A DNA stretch of 64,000 nucleotides from Hyphomicrobiales bacterium (GCA_028285595.1 JANQOW010000025.1:1-64000), one strand, 5' to 3'; positions 1-10,280 are shown, counted from the first letter of the stretch. Program-made: numbers and translations. Notes: generated by a model from the letters alone, not told the origin.

Positions 1-1989
1 GCTCCGGCCAAGCCCGCGCCTGAATCACGTAAAGAGCGCCAGAAGCGCGAAGAAAAGGCCGAGCAGCAGAAGCCCGGCAGAGGTGGCGGTGCAGAACGCC
101 GCCGCGGCAAGCTGACCATCGCCAACGCGCTGGACGACAATGTGCGCCAACGCTCTCTGGCCGCCATGAAACGGCGTCAGGAGCGGCAGAAGCAAAAGGT
201 CTTAGGCGGCGGGGAAGCGCGCGAAAAGATTGCCCGCGAAGTGACCATTCCAGAGGCCATCACCATCCAGGAGCTGGCCAACCGGATGGCCGAGCGTGGG
301 GTGGATATCATCAAATTCCTGATGAAACAGGGCGACATGCACAAGATCACTGATGTGATCGATGCAGATACCGCCCAGCTGGTGGCAGAAGATTTCGGGC
401 ACTCGGTCAAACGCGTGTCGGAATCCGACGTGGAAATCGGCCTCATGGGCGAAGAGGACGACCAGGGCGATCTGGTGACCCGGGCGCCTGTGGTGACGGT
501 GATGGGCCACGTGGACCATGGTAAAACCTCGCTGCTTGATGCTCTACGCAACGCCAACGTGGTGTCCGGCGAAGCCGGCGGCATCACGCAGCATATCGGC
601 GCATATCAGGTTGAAACGCCTGGCGGTGTTGTGAGCTTTGTAGACACCCCCGGCCACGCAGCCTTCACGGCCATGCGGGCCCGCGGTGCGAAAGTCACCG
701 ATATTGTGATCCTGGTTGTGGCCGCCGATGACGGCGTGATGCCCCAAACCATTGAGGCTCTAAACCACGCCAAAGCGGCCGAAGTGCCGATGATCATCGC
801 CATCAACAAGATGGACAAGCCGGAAGCCGACCCCACACGGGTGCGCAACGAGCTGCTGCAGCATGAAATCGTGGTGGAGAGCTTGGGTGGCGACGTTCAG
901 GAAGTGGAAGTGTCCGCTCTGAAGCATCAGAACCTGGACAAGCTTTTGGAGGCGATCCTGCTTCAGGCTGAAATCCTTGAGCTGAAAGCCAACCCCGATC
1001 GCTCTGCCGATGGCGTCGTGATCGAAGCAAAACTCGACAAGGGCCGGGGCCCTGTGGCCACCGTGCTGGTGCAGCGCGGCACGCTGCGGCTGGGCGACAT
1101 CTTTGTGGCCGGCTCCGCCTGGGGCCGTGTTCGTGCGCTGGTGGATGACCAGGGCGGCAATGTGGATGAAGCCGGCCCGTCGGTCCCGGTTGAGGTTCTC
1201 GGCCTCAACACGGCGCCTGAAGCGGGTGACCAGTTCGTTGTCGTGGAGAGCGATGCCCGGGCCCGGGAGATCACCGATTACCGCGACCGCAAACGCCGCG
1301 AGATGAAGGGTGCGCCTTCGACCGGAGCCATGTCGCTTGAACAGATGATGAGCAAGCTGAAGGAGAACGAGATCTCCGAGATGCCCATCCTGGTCAAGTG
1401 TGACGTGCAGGGGTCCGGTGAAGCCATCACCCAGGCGATCGACAAGCTGGGCACCGATGAAGTGGCCGCGCGCGTGATCCACCAGGCGGTGGGCGGGATT
1501 TCCGAATCCGACGTGACTCTGGCCACGGCCTCCAACGCGCTCATCATGGGCTTCAATGTGCGGGCCAACAACCAGGCCCGCGACGCGGCTGAGGCCGCCG
1601 GCATCGAGATCCGTTATTACAACGTGATCTACGATCTGGTTGATGATGTGAAGGCGGCTCTGTCCGGCATGTTGTCGCCGGAACAGCGCGAAACTTTCCT
1701 CGGCAATGCGGAAATCCTGGAAGTGTTCAACATTTCCAAGGTGGGCAAGGTGGCCGGTTGCCGTGTCACCGAAGGCACCGTGGAACGCGGCGCCAAGGTG
1801 CGCCTGATCCGCGACAATGTGGTGATCCACGAAGGCACCCTTTCCACCCTCAAACGTTTCAAGGATGAGGTGAAAGAGGTCATTTCCGGTCAGGAATGCG
1901 GTATGGCGTTCGAGAACTACCAGGACATGCGCCCTGGGGATGTGATCGAGTGCTTCCGGGTTGAGGAAGTGGCCCGTACGCTGGATTAG
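1..1989 (+). CDS. infB: Translation initiation factor IF-2 (5' end outside the window)
   Basis: IF-2 is the GTPase that brings initiator fMet-tRNA to the 30S subunit and promotes 50S joining. The reading frame is open from the first base, so the gene starts upstream and its variable N-terminal part is only partly present as a Lys/Arg/Glu-rich stretch. Then come an IF2_N module (nt ~235-410) and the G domain with G1 GHVDHGKT (nt ~500), switch GGITQH, G3 DTPGH and G4 NKMD. The elongation-factor-like domain II and the C-terminal fMet-tRNA-binding region follow, ending in a normal C-terminus. rbfA follows 44 bp downstream, as in the conserved nusA-infB-rbfA-truB-rpsO-pnp block. Identity is very secure. 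Confidence 0.98.
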   Translation, partial: APAKPAPESRKERQKREEKAEQQKPGRGGGAERRRGKLTIANALDDNVRQRSLAAMKRRQERQKQKVLGGGEAREKIAREVTIPEAITIQELANRMAERGVDIIKFLMKQGDMHKITDVIDADTAQLVAEDFGHSVKRVSESDVEIGLMGEEDDQGDLVTRAPVVTVMGHVDHGKTSLLDALRNANVVSGEAGGITQHIGAYQVETPGGVVSFVDTPGHAAFTAMRARGAKVTDIVILVVAADDGVMPQTIEALNHAKAAEVPMIIAINKMDKPEADPTRVRNELLQHEIVVESLGGDVQEVEVSALKHQNLDKLLEAILLQAEILELKANPDRSADGVVIEAKLDKGRGPVATVLVQRGTLRLGDIFVAGSAWGRVRALVDDQGGNVDEAGPSVPVEVLGLNTAPEAGDQFVVVESDARAREITDYRDRKRREMKGAPSTGAMSLEQMMSKLKENEISEMPILVKCDVQGSGEAITQAIDKLGTDEVAARVIHQAVGGISESDVTLATASNALIMGFNVRANNQARDAAEAAGIEIRYYNVIYDLVDDVKAALSGMLSPEQRETFLGNAEILEVFNISKVGKVAGCRVTEGTVERGAKVRLIRDNVVIHEGTLSTLKRFKDEVKEVISGQECGMAFENYQDMRPGDVIECFRVEEVARTLD

Positions 1990-2033
1990 CATGCGCACGC
2001 CGCAATGCCGGCGTTGGAAAATCGAAAACTAAA

Positions 2034-2429
2034 ATGAACCGATCTGAGATACACCGGGGGCCGAGCCAACGCCAATTGCGCGTTGGCGAACTGGTGCGCC
2101 ACGCCCTGGCCGACCTCTTCAACCGCGGCGAGATTGCTGATCCTGCGTTAAGCGCCGGCCTAACCGTGCTGGAAGTGGCGATGACGCCGGATTTGAAGAT
2201 TGCTCATGCCTATGTGATGCCGTTGGCGGGCGAGGGGCGCGATGAGGTGGTGAACGCGCTCTACAAGCACAAGAAGTTCATCCGCGGGCAGATTTCAAAG
2301 CAGCTTGCCCTGAAATACATGCCGGATCTGCGCTTCCATCTGGACAAGACGCTGGATTACGCCAGCCACATCGATGACCTTTTGGACGATCCCAAAGTGG
2401 CTCAGGATTTGGAACAGGACGGCACCTAG
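2034..2429 (+). CDS. rbfA: 30S ribosome-binding factor A
   Basis: RbfA is a small cytoplasmic KH-fold protein that binds the 30S subunit and helps mature the 5' end of 16S rRNA. At 131 residues it has the usual family length. The typical start QRQLRVGELVRHALADLF and the central VAMTPDLKIAHAYV strand are visible, as is the conserved region FIRGQISKQLALKYMPDLRF. It sits between infB and truB with only 6 bp before truB, so it is very probably co-transcribed and perhaps translationally coupled. The C-terminal tail is acidic, as is common in the family. Confidence 0.96.
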   Translation: MNRSEIHRGPSQRQLRVGELVRHALADLFNRGEIADPALSAGLTVLEVAMTPDLKIAHAYVMPLAGEGRDEVVNALYKHKKFIRGQISKQLALKYMPDLRFHLDKTLDYASHIDDLLDDPKVAQDLEQDGT

Positions 2430-2435
2430 AGAGCC

Positions 2436-3359
2436 ATGGCCAGACGCAAGAAAGGCGATCGGGTGCATGGCTGGGTCATCCTCGATAAGAGATTGACCAT
2501 GACCTCCACCCAGGCGGTGGGAGCCGTGCGCCGTCTGTTCAACGCCCAGAAGGCAGGTCACGGTGGCACTTTGGACCCGTTGGCGACCGGATTGCTGCCC
2601 ATCGCACTTGGGGAAGCCACCAAGACCGTGCCGTTTATCATGGACAGCACCAAGACCTACCGGTTCACGGTTGAATGGGGGGCTGAAACCACCACGGATG
2701 ATGCAGAAGGCGAAATCACTCAGACTTCAGATCAGCGGCCGGACGAGGCGGCGATCCAGGCCTTGCTCCCTCAGTTCACCGGCTTGATCAGCCAGGTCCC
2801 GCCGCAGTTCTCTGCCCTGAAAGTGGATGGCGCCCGGGCCTATGATCTGGCCCGCGACGGCGAAGAGGTTGAGCTGGCCGCCCGAGAGATCTTGATCGAC
2901 AGCTTCGCGCTGGTTTCCCAACCGGACGACGATCATACCGTCTTTGAAGCGGTCTGCAGCAAGGGCACCTACGTGCGGGCCCTGGCGCGGGATATGGGCC
3001 GCGAGCTCGGATGCTTCGGACACGTCTCGGAACTGCGCCGGACGCAGGTGGGGCCGTTTAACGAAGATGATATGATTTTGCTGGATCAATTGGACGATTT
3101 GCGCCATAAGGGCGCCGGCCAGGAGGCCATGTATGAGTATCTCCTGCCGCTTGAGACCGCGCTGGACGACATCCCGGCGCTGGCCGTGAGCGCAGAAGAT
3201 GCGGCGAGACTGAGAAACGGTCAAGCCGTCATCGTGCGGGGACGCGACGCTCCCATCCTGCAAGGAACCATTTTGGTGGAACACAGGGGTGACCCTGTTG
3301 CCTTGGCAGAAATGGAACAAGGGGCGGTGCATCCCAAGCGCGTTTTTAACCTAACCTAG
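2436..3359 (+). CDS. truB: tRNA pseudouridine(55) synthase
   Basis: TruB isomerises U55 in the T-loop of elongator tRNAs to pseudouridine and also acts as a tRNA folding chaperone. The product is 307 residues, a normal length. The catalytic motif GHGGTLDPLATGLLP places the nucleophilic aspartate at residue 47. The conserved KTYRF segment and the YVRALARDMGRELG motif (from ~res 183) are present, with a short C-terminal PUA-like region after ~res 245. It lies 6 bp after rbfA and 42 bp before rpsO in the classical ribosome-biogenesis operon. No anomalies were seen. Confidence 0.97.
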   Translation: MARRKKGDRVHGWVILDKRLTMTSTQAVGAVRRLFNAQKAGHGGTLDPLATGLLPIALGEATKTVPFIMDSTKTYRFTVEWGAETTTDDAEGEITQTSDQRPDEAAIQALLPQFTGLISQVPPQFSALKVDGARAYDLARDGEEVELAAREILIDSFALVSQPDDDHTVFEAVCSKGTYVRALARDMGRELGCFGHVSELRRTQVGPFNEDDMILLDQLDDLRHKGAGQEAMYEYLLPLETALDDIPALAVSAEDAARLRNGQAVIVRGRDAPILQGTILVEHRGDPVALAEMEQGAVHPKRVFNLT

Positions 3360-3401
3360 AGTGCGCATGGAACGTGCGGCTCTCAACAGATGGAGTACCC
3401 G

Positions 3402-3671
3402 ATGTCGATTTCCCCTGAGCGCAAGCAAGAGCTCATCAAAGAATATGGAACTGTGGACGGCGACACCGGCTCGCCGGAGGTTCAAGTTGCAATCCTCACC
3501 GAGCGCATCAAAAACCTGACCGAACACTTCCAAGATCACAAGAAAGACAACCATTCCCGCCGTGGCCTTCTGAAAATGGTCTCGCAGCGCCGTAAGCTGC
3601 TGGACTATATGAGAGGCAAGCAGGAAGAGCGGTACCAAGATCTGATCAAGAAACTTGGCATTCGCCGCTAG
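3402..3671 (+). CDS. rpsO: 30S ribosomal protein S15
   Basis: S15 is a primary 16S rRNA-binding protein of the small-subunit platform. The 89-residue product starting [12 protein letters not shown] matches the family length exactly. An in-frame ATG four codons upstream (3390) would add MEYP, which is not typical, so the downstream ATG is preferred. Conserved features include [16 protein letters not shown], the loop [12 protein letters not shown] and the ending LIKKLGIRR. It precedes pnp with a 222-bp structured gap, the same arrangement as in Escherichia coli, where rpsO and pnp share transcripts. Confidence 0.98.
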   Translation: MSISPERKQELIKEYGTVDGDTGSPEVQVAILTERIKNLTEHFQDHKKDNHSRRGLLKMVSQRRKLLDYMRGKQEERYQDLIKKLGIRR

Positions 3672-3710
3672 GCAAAGATTGTTAGCCTGTCTCAACCAAA
3701 TACCGAATAC

Positions 3711-3821
3711 CCGGCCAAGGCCGGATGTTGCTTCAGTCGCGTTATGTAGAGTGAGCAATGCGCCGTATGCGGAGGTCCGCATGGGGCAAACTATCCCTGG
3801 GCGGCGGCAATGGGGCCGCCC
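3711..3821 (+). promoter_or_regulatory. Structured rpsO-pnp intergenic leader with three hairpins
   Basis: Three inverted repeats lie between rpsO and pnp. The first is CCGGC/GCCGG with a 4-nt loop (3711-3724). The second is ATGCGG/CCGCAT with a 4-nt loop (3767-3782). The third is GGGCGGC/GCCGCCC with a 9-nt loop (3799-3821). None is followed by a T-run, so they look more like mRNA structures than intrinsic terminators. In E. coli the pnp leader folds into an RNase III-cleaved hairpin used for autoregulation by PNPase. The layout here suggests the same, but that is an inference from structure and position only. Confidence 0.5.
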
Positions 3822-3893
3822 GTCCATCGTGCCCGATTGGGATGCTGCAAAGGAAAGTTATCGCAGCGCAGGGCACATATAAGGAAAATCCGA

Positions 3894-6008
3894 ATGTTTG
3901 ATGTTCAAACCGTAGAAATTGAATGGGGCGGAAGGCCGCTCAAAATCGAAACTGGCAAAGTGGCCAGACAAGCCGATGGCGCCGTGATGGTGACCTATGG
4001 CGAAACAACCGTTATGGCGACCGCAGTGGCCGACCGCTCACCGCGCGCCGGGATCGACTTTTTCCCACTGACCGTGAACTACCAGGAAAAGGCCTATGCC
4101 GCCGGCAAGGTGCCGGGCGGCTACTTCAAGCGCGAAGGGCGCCCGTCTGAAAAAGAAACCCTGGTGAGCCGGTTGATTGACCGGCCGATCCGCCCGCTGT
4201 TCGCTAAAGGCTTTAAGTGCGAAACCCAAATCATCGCAACCGTTCTCTCCCACGATCTTGAGAACGACCCGGACGTGGTGGCCATGGTGGCAACCTCGGC
4301 CGCGCTGACCCTTTCCGGCATTCCGTTCATGGGCCCCATTGGTGCGGCCCGCGTCGGTGTCATCGATGGCGCCTATGTTCTGAACCCCACCCTCGACCAG
4401 ATGGAAGACAGTGACCTTGATCTGGTGGTGGCCGGCACCCAAGACGCCGTTCTCATGGTGGAATCGGAAGCCAAGGAACTGTCTGAAGACATGATGCTTG
4501 GCGCCGTGATGTTCGGCCATGCTGAAATGCAGTCCGTCATGGACGCGATCATTGATCTGGCAGAACGCTGCGCGAAAGAGCCGCGTGAGGTAGAAGTCAA
4601 AGACCTCTCCGAACTGCAAGGCAAGGTGGACGGCCTCGCAACAGATGGCCTGACCGCCGCCTACAAAGAAGCCGACAAAATGACCCGTCAGGACATGGTC
4701 GCCGAGACCAAAGACAAGGTCATGGCCGAACTTGCTCCGGAGGATGGCGATGTGGATCCCCTGGAAGTGGGCGCCTGCTTCAAGACCTTGGAGAAGAACA
4801 TCGTGCGTGGCTCGATCATCGAGACCAAGAAGCGCATCGATGGCCGTTCCCTTGATCAGGTCCGTCCGATCGTGGCCGAAGTGGGCATTCTGCCCCGGGC
4901 TCACGGCAGCGCGCTCTTCACCCGCGGGGAAACCCAGGCTCTGGTGGTGACCACTCTGGGCACCGGCGAAGACGAGCAGTTTGTTGATGCTCTGGAAGGG
5001 ACCTACAAAGAGAACTTCCTTTTGCACTACAACTTCCCGCCCTTCTCCGTTGGCGAAACGGGCCGCGTTGGCTTTACCGGCCGCCGCGAAGTGGGTCACG
5101 GCAAGCTGGCCTGGCGGGCCGTTCACCCGGTGATGCCCACCAAGGACGATTTCCCCTACACAATCCGGATCGTCTCGGAGATCACTGAATCCAATGGGTC
5201 GTCCTCCATGGCCTCCGTCTGCGGCGCTTCGCTCGCCATGATGGACGCAGCCATCCCTCTGTCGCGCCCCGTATCGGGCATCGCCATGGGTCTCATCAAG
5301 GAAGGCGATGATTTCGCCGTTCTGTCCGACATTCTGGGTGATGAAGACCATCTCGGCGACATGGACTTTAAGGTGGCCGGCACCGAGGAGGGCATCACCT
5401 CCTTGCAAATGGACATCAAGATCACCGGCATCACCGAAGAGATCATGCGCATTGCTCTGGACCAGGCCAAAGGCGGCCGGGTGCACATTCTGGGTGAGAT
5501 GGCCAAGGCCCTCACTGAGGCGCGCACCGAGATGGGCGCCTATGCTCCGCGCATCGAGCAGATCAAGATCCCCGTGGACAAGATCCGCGACGTGATCGGC
5601 ACCGGCGGTAAGGTGATCCGTCAGATCGTTGAAGAAACCGGCGCCAAGATCAACGTGGAAGACGATGGCACGGTGAAAGTGGCCTCCAACGATGCGGAGT
5701 CCATTGAAGCGGCGATGACGTGGATCAAGTCCCTCACCTCCGAACCGGAAGTGGGCGAGATCTACACCGGTAAGGTGGTGAAGATCATGGACTTCGGTGC
5801 CTTCGTAAACTTCTTCGGCCCGAAAGACGGTCTGGTGCACATCTCCGAGCTGGCCCCGCGCCGGGTGGAGAAGGTGAGCGACATCGTCAATGAAGGCGAC
5901 GAAGTGAAGGTTAAGCTGCTTGGCTTTGACAACCGTGGCAAGGTTCGCCTGTCCATGAAGAACATCGATCAGGAGACCGGCGAAGAGGCCACTCCTGAAG
6001 AGGCTTAA
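3894..6008 (+). CDS. pnp: Polyribonucleotide nucleotidyltransferase (PNPase)
   Basis: PNPase is the phosphorolytic 3'-5' exoribonuclease of the degradosome and also adds 3' tails. The 704-residue product begins [13 protein letters not shown], preceded by an AAGGAAA ribosome-binding site. An upstream in-frame extension to 3810 falls in the hairpin leader and is rejected. Two RNase PH-like halves are seen; the second carries the catalytic aspartate cluster in [16 protein letters not shown]. An alpha-helical linker separates them. A KH domain ([15 protein letters not shown], ~res 563) and an S1 domain (from ~res 622, [18 protein letters not shown]) close the protein. A strong terminator follows about 70 bp downstream. 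Confidence 0.98.
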   Translation: MFDVQTVEIEWGGRPLKIETGKVARQADGAVMVTYGETTVMATAVADRSPRAGIDFFPLTVNYQEKAYAAGKVPGGYFKREGRPSEKETLVSRLIDRPIRPLFAKGFKCETQIIATVLSHDLENDPDVVAMVATSAALTLSGIPFMGPIGAARVGVIDGAYVLNPTLDQMEDSDLDLVVAGTQDAVLMVESEAKELSEDMMLGAVMFGHAEMQSVMDAIIDLAERCAKEPREVEVKDLSELQGKVDGLATDGLTAAYKEADKMTRQDMVAETKDKVMAELAPEDGDVDPLEVGACFKTLEKNIVRGSIIETKKRIDGRSLDQVRPIVAEVGILPRAHGSALFTRGETQALVVTTLGTGEDEQFVDALEGTYKENFLLHYNFPPFSVGETGRVGFTGRREVGHGKLAWRAVHPVMPTKDDFPYTIRIVSEITESNGSSSMASVCGASLAMMDAAIPLSRPVSGIAMGLIKEGDDFAVLSDILGDEDHLGDMDFKVAGTEEGITSLQMDIKITGITEEIMRIALDQAKGGRVHILGEMAKALTEARTEMGAYAPRIEQIKIPVDKIRDVIGTGGKVIRQIVEETGAKINVEDDGTVKVASNDAESIEAAMTWIKSLTSEPEVGEIYTGKVVKIMDFGAFVNFFGPKDGLVHISELAPRRVEKVSDIVNEGDEVKVKLLGFDNRGKVRLSMKNIDQETGEEATPEEA

Positions 6009-6028
6009 GCGCCTTAGACTTTAGGTGA

Positions 6029-6114
6029 GACGGGGCCAGTTCCCGTCTTGCCATTCCGTCTTTAATGAGACACAGCTAGGTGCGCGCGAGTTCACGCGCG
6101 CACCACATTTTTTT
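6029..6114 (+). terminator. Terminator region after pnp (two hairpins, second one strong)
   Basis: The first hairpin is GACGGG/CCCGTC (6029-6047) followed by TTG. The second is a perfect 10-bp stem GGTGCGCGCG/CGCGCGCACC with a 6-nt loop (6079-6104), followed by ACA and a run of seven T. The second is a textbook intrinsic terminator and should end the infB-pnp transcript. It sits only 25-35 bp before the ribosome-binding site of the next gene, so that gene probably has a promoter overlapping or preceding this hairpin, or depends on readthrough. Confidence 0.85.
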
Positions 6115-6138
6115 GCATTTCCGCAAGGAGATCCCCCA

Positions 6139-7311
6139 ATGGCAACACCCACCGCAAACTGGTCCTATCCCACAGAAGTCCGCTTCGGCGCCGGGCGCAT
6201 CGCAGAGCTGGCAGACGCCTGCAAGGCCGCCGGCATGGAGCGCCCCTTGTTGGTCACCGATCCTGGCATTGTTGACCTGCCGATCACACAGAGCGCCTTA
6301 GACGCTGTGAAAGCGGGCGGCCTTGAAGTTGGGGTCTTTTCCGATGTGAAGCCCAACCCCACAGCCTCAAACGTGGAAGCGGGCGTTGCCGCGTTCAAAG
6401 CCGGCGACCATGACGGTGTGATCGCCTTTGGCGGTGGTTCCGGGCTCGATGCGGGCAAAGTGATTGCGTTCCAGAAGGGTCAAACCCGGCCCATGTGGGA
6501 TTTTGAAGATATTGGCGATTGGTGGACCCGGGCAGACCCGGACGGCATTGCGCCCGTCATTGCTGTGCCCACCACCGCCGGCACTGGTTCAGAAGTGGGC
6601 CGGGCGGGCGTGATCACCAACGAAGAAACGCACACGAAGAAGGTCATCTTTCACCCGAAGATGCTCCCCGTCACCGTGATTTGCGATCCCGAACTCACCG
6701 TTGGCCTGCCGCCGCACATCACCGCAGGCACCGGCATGGATGCGCTCGCGCACTGCCTGGAAGCCTATTGCGCCCCGAGCTATCACCCCATGTCTGAGGG
6801 CATTGCAGTGGAAGGCATGCGCCTGGTGAAGGACAATCTGCCGACGGTTTACAAAGACGGAACAGACCTTGAAGCGCGGGGCCATATGCTCTCTGCTGCT
6901 GCCATGGGCGCAACCGCCTTTCAAAAGGGCCTTGGCGGCATCCATGCACTGTCTCACCCAGTCGGCGCTGTTTATGACACCCATCACGGGCTCACCAATG
7001 CTGTGTTCATGCCCTACGTGCTGGTCTTCAACCGCAGTGTCATTGAAGAAAAGATCGGACGCCTCGCTGCCTGGCTTGGGTTGAATAACGCGTCCTTCAA
7101 CGGCTTCCTCGATTACATCATGCTGCTGCGCGAAGAGGTAGGCATCCCACACTCGATCAAAGACATCGGTATTGAGGATGACAGCAAGTTTGAAACCATG
7201 TCCGACATGGCCGTGGTGGACCCAACCGCTGGCGGCAACCCGATCGCTCTGGAAGTGGCCGGCGCCCGCAAGCTGTATGAGCGCGCCCTTAACGGTGAGC
7301 TGAAGCGCTAA
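6139..7311 (+). CDS. Iron-containing alcohol dehydrogenase
   Basis: This is a group III, metal-dependent NAD(P)-linked alcohol/aldehyde oxidoreductase of the FucO/YqhD superfamily, 390 residues. The start MATPTANWSYP has an AAGGAG site just upstream. The nucleotide-binding motif GGGSGLDAGK lies at ~98-107 and the phosphate-binding segment PTTAGTGSEVG at ~144-154. The expected metal ligands are D201, H205, H269 and H283 (the HHG motif), spaced as in FucO. It faces the amine-catabolism operon and overlaps its last gene by 4 bp. A role on an aldehyde produced by amine oxidation is possible, but it could be independent; the substrate cannot be read from sequence. Confidence 0.9.
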   Translation: MATPTANWSYPTEVRFGAGRIAELADACKAAGMERPLLVTDPGIVDLPITQSALDAVKAGGLEVGVFSDVKPNPTASNVEAGVAAFKAGDHDGVIAFGGGSGLDAGKVIAFQKGQTRPMWDFEDIGDWWTRADPDGIAPVIAVPTTAGTGSEVGRAGVITNEETHTKKVIFHPKMLPVTVICDPELTVGLPPHITAGTGMDALAHCLEAYCAPSYHPMSEGIAVEGMRLVKDNLPTVYKDGTDLEARGHMLSAAAMGATAFQKGLGGIHALSHPVGAVYDTHHGLTNAVFMPYVLVFNRSVIEEKIGRLAAWLGLNNASFNGFLDYIMLLREEVGIPHSIKDIGIEDDSKFETMSDMAVVDPTAGGNPIALEVAGARKLYERALNGELKR

Positions 7312-8183
7312 GCCGCGCTGCCGGACAAGGTTCCAATCGGCCCATAATGTTCCGGACGCCGGTCGCGGAACAGGCCCCAGCCGATGCGCTCCTGGCGCAC
7401 ATGGTCCAGATCAAAGGTGTGGGTCAGCACGGCATCGTCCGTGCGGCCCGCCTCTGCCACCATCTTTCCGGTCCAATCGCAAATGAAAGATGAGCCGTAG
7501 AAGCTCATCTCCGTACCGCCTTCAGGATGCTCCGAACCGATGCGGTTCGCCGCCGCCAGCGGCACCATATTGGCTGCCGCATGTCCGCGCATGGCGGTTT
7601 GCCAGTGGTCCTTTGAATCATAAGAGGGGTTGTTGGGCTCATTGCCGATTGCTGTGGGATAAAGCAGTATTTCGGCGCCTTGCAGCACCATGCAGCGCGC
7701 CGTTTCCGGGAACCATTGGTCCCAGCAGATGCCCACGCCCACCTTGCCAAAGGCGGTGTCCCAGACTTTGAACCCGGTATCGCCCGGGTTGAAGTAGAAC
7801 TTCTCTTCGTAGCCTGGGCCATCGGGAATATGAGTCTTGCGGTAGATGCCGAGGTTGGCGCCGTCCGCATCGATCATGGCGATTGAGTTGTAATGGGCGT
7901 TGTTGCTGCGCTCAAAGAAGCTCACCGGCATGGCGATGCCCAGTTCGCGGGCAAGATCTGAGAAGCGTTGGATGGCCGGATGGTTATCAGGCTCCTCGGC
8001 CCGGGCGAAGTTTGCCGGTGTTTCCACCTGGCAGAAGTAATGGCCCTCAAACAGCTCTTGGACCAGCACAACATTGGCCCCTTGACCCGCCGCCTTGCGC
8101 ACCAGCTCTTCAGCCTTGTCGTGATTGGCCGACCGGTCATCGGAACAGGCCATCTGCGTCACACCAATGGTTACTTCAGCCAT
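7308..8183 (-). CDS. aguB: N-carbamoylputrescine amidase (nitrilase superfamily)
   Basis: The enzyme hydrolyses N-carbamoylputrescine to putrescine, CO2 and ammonia, the last step of the agmatine deiminase route. The 291-residue length fits. The catalytic triad of the carbon-nitrogen hydrolase family is visible: E43 in VQELFEGHYFC, K116 in YRKTHIPDGPG and C153 in GICWDQWFPE. The HIPDGPGYEEKFYF and GICWDQWFPE contexts are characteristic of the AguB/plant CPA branch rather than general omega-amidases. It is the last gene of the leftward amine operon, 18 bp after the flavoprotein gene. No agmatine deiminase (aguA) is in the window, so the source of N-carbamoylputrescine is unknown. Confidence 0.87.
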   Translation of the reverse strand: MAEVTIGVTQMACSDDRSANHDKAEELVRKAAGQGANVVLVQELFEGHYFCQVETPANFARAEEPDNHPAIQRFSDLARELGIAMPVSFFERSNNAHYNSIAMIDADGANLGIYRKTHIPDGPGYEEKFYFNPGDTGFKVWDTAFGKVGVGICWDQWFPETARCMVLQGAEILLYPTAIGNEPNNPSYDSKDHWQTAMRGHAAANMVPLAAANRIGSEHPEGGTEMSFYGSSFICDWTGKMVAEAGRTDDAVLTHTFDLDHVRQERIGWGLFRDRRPEHYGPIGTLSGSAA

Positions 8184-8201
8184 GAGAGCTCTCCCTTATC
8201 T

Positions 8202-10277
8202 TCATTCGGCCGCCAATCCGACCACTTCCCGGCGGAACGGCACTTCACCTGGCGCCAGCTCGGGCGCATCCAGCTCCCGGGCATAGCGATGGCCCGCATA
8301 GGTGGCCCAGGCGATAGGCGCGGGGGCTTCGGCATCGCCGAAGACTTTGATCGATTGAATGCCGGCATCCGCCCAGTCGGCCTTGCGCCCCTTCAACGTC
8401 TGCCAGAGCGCATCGTTGGGATCGCGAGAGGTAACATAGACAACGGCCTCAGCAGCAAGTGAAGACCGCGCGCGTGTGTAGATGCACTCAGTTTCCACAT
8501 GATCGTCATGCACCGCCGCCAGCGCCTTGGCCGTGACAATGTTCACACCCAGCTCCAAAAGGCGCGCCTGGATGAAATGCTGCTCAAGTGTGTTGAGCGT
8601 CCATTCAGAAACATGGACGGACGGGGTCAGCAAGGTCACGGTTGCGCCAATCGCCACCAAGAGTTCCGCCAGGACGCCGCCCATGTAGAAATGATCATCA
8701 TCGTAGAGCAGCACGTTGCCGCCCGGCAGGGTGCCAGCCATGAGATCATCCGGTGTGTAGGCCGCCATCTGTTTAGAGGTCGGGATGGGGCTCAAGTGGT
8801 AGCGCGCGACCGCATCTTTCCGCCAGCTGGCCCCGGTGGCCAGCCCCACATGTTCAAAGCCAAACTCCAGAACTTCATCTGCCGATAAATTGCTGTCGAA
8901 GTAGGTTTGCACGTTGGCCATTTGCGAGATCTGATAGTCTCGGTAATCGCGCACCCGGCCCCAAGCGCTGAGGCCTGGCAGCTTGCACTCAGATGCCACG
9001 CGGCCGCCGAGCTCGGTTCCCGCCTCGGCCAGCGCCACGTCATAGCCTCGCGCGCCCAGGGCGCGGGCGGCTTCAAGGCCGGCCGGTCCCGCCCCGACGA
9101 TAAGGACCCGTTCGCTGGGGCCCTTGGCTTGCATGATCTCCGGATGCCAGCCTTTGCGCCACTCTTCCATGAATGTGGGGTTCTGCGTGCAGCGGCTGAT
9201 GCCGCCGGTCATGTCGCCGGTCACGCAGATGTTGCAGCCGATGCATTCGCGAATGTCTTCAATCCGGCCTTCTTCGATCTTCTTGGGCAAGAACGGATCG
9301 GCAATCGAAGGCCGGGCCGCACCAATGAAGTCCAAGATCCCCGATTTGATTTGGCGCACCATGGTGTCGGCAGAGGTGAAGCGGCCAACGCCAACGACGG
9401 GCTTGGTGGTCAGAGCCTTAAAGCCGCGCACATAGTCTTCCTGCGCGGCCTCATCCTTAAAACGCGAGGTGCCGGAATCGTCCGGCCAGGTGCCGTGGGT
9501 GAAATCCCAGAGATCCGGCAGTTCGGCCAGCATGCCCACCACATCCCGGATCTCTTCGTTGCTGATGCCGGTTTCGCCCAGCATCTCTTCGATCAAGATC
9601 CGCACAGGCACCGCGCAGGTATCGCCAACGGCATCCTTGGTGTCCTCAATTAGCTCCTTCAGCAGCCGGGCCCGGTTCTCCAGGCTGCCGCCATACTCGT
9701 CTGTACGCTGGTTGGTGCGCCTAGACAGGAAGTGCTGAACAGCGCCGAACGTGTGGGCGCCATAAACGTAGATGAGATCAAAACCACATTTCTTGGCCCG
9801 GATGGCCGCATCCCGGTGCCAACGTCTCAGGTTGGCGATATCTTGTTTGTCCATGGCCCGCGCCTGCACCGGATCATAGGTGAACGTGGCAACCGGCATG
9901 TTGATCGGCGCCAGAGGCACTTCGCGCGAGTAGAGATTTGGGCTGTTCAGGCCGTTGTAGCAAAGCTCGATCCCCGCAAGCGCATCCTGTTCATGGATCT
10001 TGTCGGTAATGCGCTGAAGGGCCGGCATGTCCTGGTCGTCCCAAATGCGCATTTCGATGAACGGCGCAATCTCTGAGGACGGATGGATCTCCGCCTGCTC
10101 GGTGTTGATCACCGCCCAGCCGCCCTCGCCTTTGATCTTGCGCATCTCCGCCACGGCCGAAGGGTCCCTATAGCCGCCGCCATTGCAGTGGGGCACTTGA
10201 TAGAACCGGTTCTTGGCGGTGACGGGGCCGATCTTCACCGGCTCAAACAAAATATCGTAGCGTGGATCGCGGGCCAT
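8202..10277 (-). CDS. Trimethylamine/histamine dehydrogenase-family flavoprotein (6-S-cysteinyl FMN, 4Fe-4S)
   Basis: This is a 691-residue complex iron-sulfur flavoprotein. An OYE-like TIM barrel (~1-340) starts like trimethylamine dehydrogenase (ARDPRYDILFEP), with Cys31 in YQVPHC at the position of covalent FMN attachment. The cluster motif CX2CX2CX11C is C345, C348, C351 and C363. An FAD/ADP-binding Rossmann part follows (VLIVGAGPAGLEAARAL, ~391). Residues at the substrate bowl are Q61, W264 and D355. In TMADH these are Tyr, Trp, Trp; in Nocardioides histamine dehydrogenase Gln, Trp, Asp. The ATG at 10277 has GGGAG 8 nt upstream and is preferred to a GTG one codon earlier. A histamine, polyamine or other primary-amine substrate is likely; methylated glycine (DgcA-like) is the alternative. 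Confidence 0.85.
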   Translation of the reverse strand: MARDPRYDILFEPVKIGPVTAKNRFYQVPHCNGGGYRDPSAVAEMRKIKGEGGWAVINTEQAEIHPSSEIAPFIEMRIWDDQDMPALQRITDKIHEQDALAGIELCYNGLNSPNLYSREVPLAPINMPVATFTYDPVQARAMDKQDIANLRRWHRDAAIRAKKCGFDLIYVYGAHTFGAVQHFLSRRTNQRTDEYGGSLENRARLLKELIEDTKDAVGDTCAVPVRILIEEMLGETGISNEEIRDVVGMLAELPDLWDFTHGTWPDDSGTSRFKDEAAQEDYVRGFKALTTKPVVGVGRFTSADTMVRQIKSGILDFIGAARPSIADPFLPKKIEEGRIEDIRECIGCNICVTGDMTGGISRCTQNPTFMEEWRKGWHPEIMQAKGPSERVLIVGAGPAGLEAARALGARGYDVALAEAGTELGGRVASECKLPGLSAWGRVRDYRDYQISQMANVQTYFDSNLSADEVLEFGFEHVGLATGASWRKDAVARYHLSPIPTSKQMAAYTPDDLMAGTLPGGNVLLYDDDHFYMGGVLAELLVAIGATVTLLTPSVHVSEWTLNTLEQHFIQARLLELGVNIVTAKALAAVHDDHVETECIYTRARSSLAAEAVVYVTSRDPNDALWQTLKGRKADWADAGIQSIKVFGDAEAPAPIAWATYAGHRYARELDAPELAPGEVPFRREVVGLAAE

Positions 10278-10280
10278 CAC

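Noticed and set aside
760..1998. Long open frame of 412 codons on the minus strand opposite infB
   Set aside because: It mirrors the infB codon pattern in a GC-rich gene, has no family motifs and no ribosome-binding site; infB on the plus strand is certain.
4038..5840. 600-codon open frame on the minus strand opposite pnp
   Set aside because: His/Gly/Asp-rich antisense translation with no recognisable domain; an artefact of codon bias in pnp.
8202..10277. Trimethylamine dehydrogenase as the exact annotation
   Set aside because: Two of the three aromatic residues of the trimethylamine site are replaced (Q61, D355), so the fold is right but the substrate is not expected to be trimethylamine.
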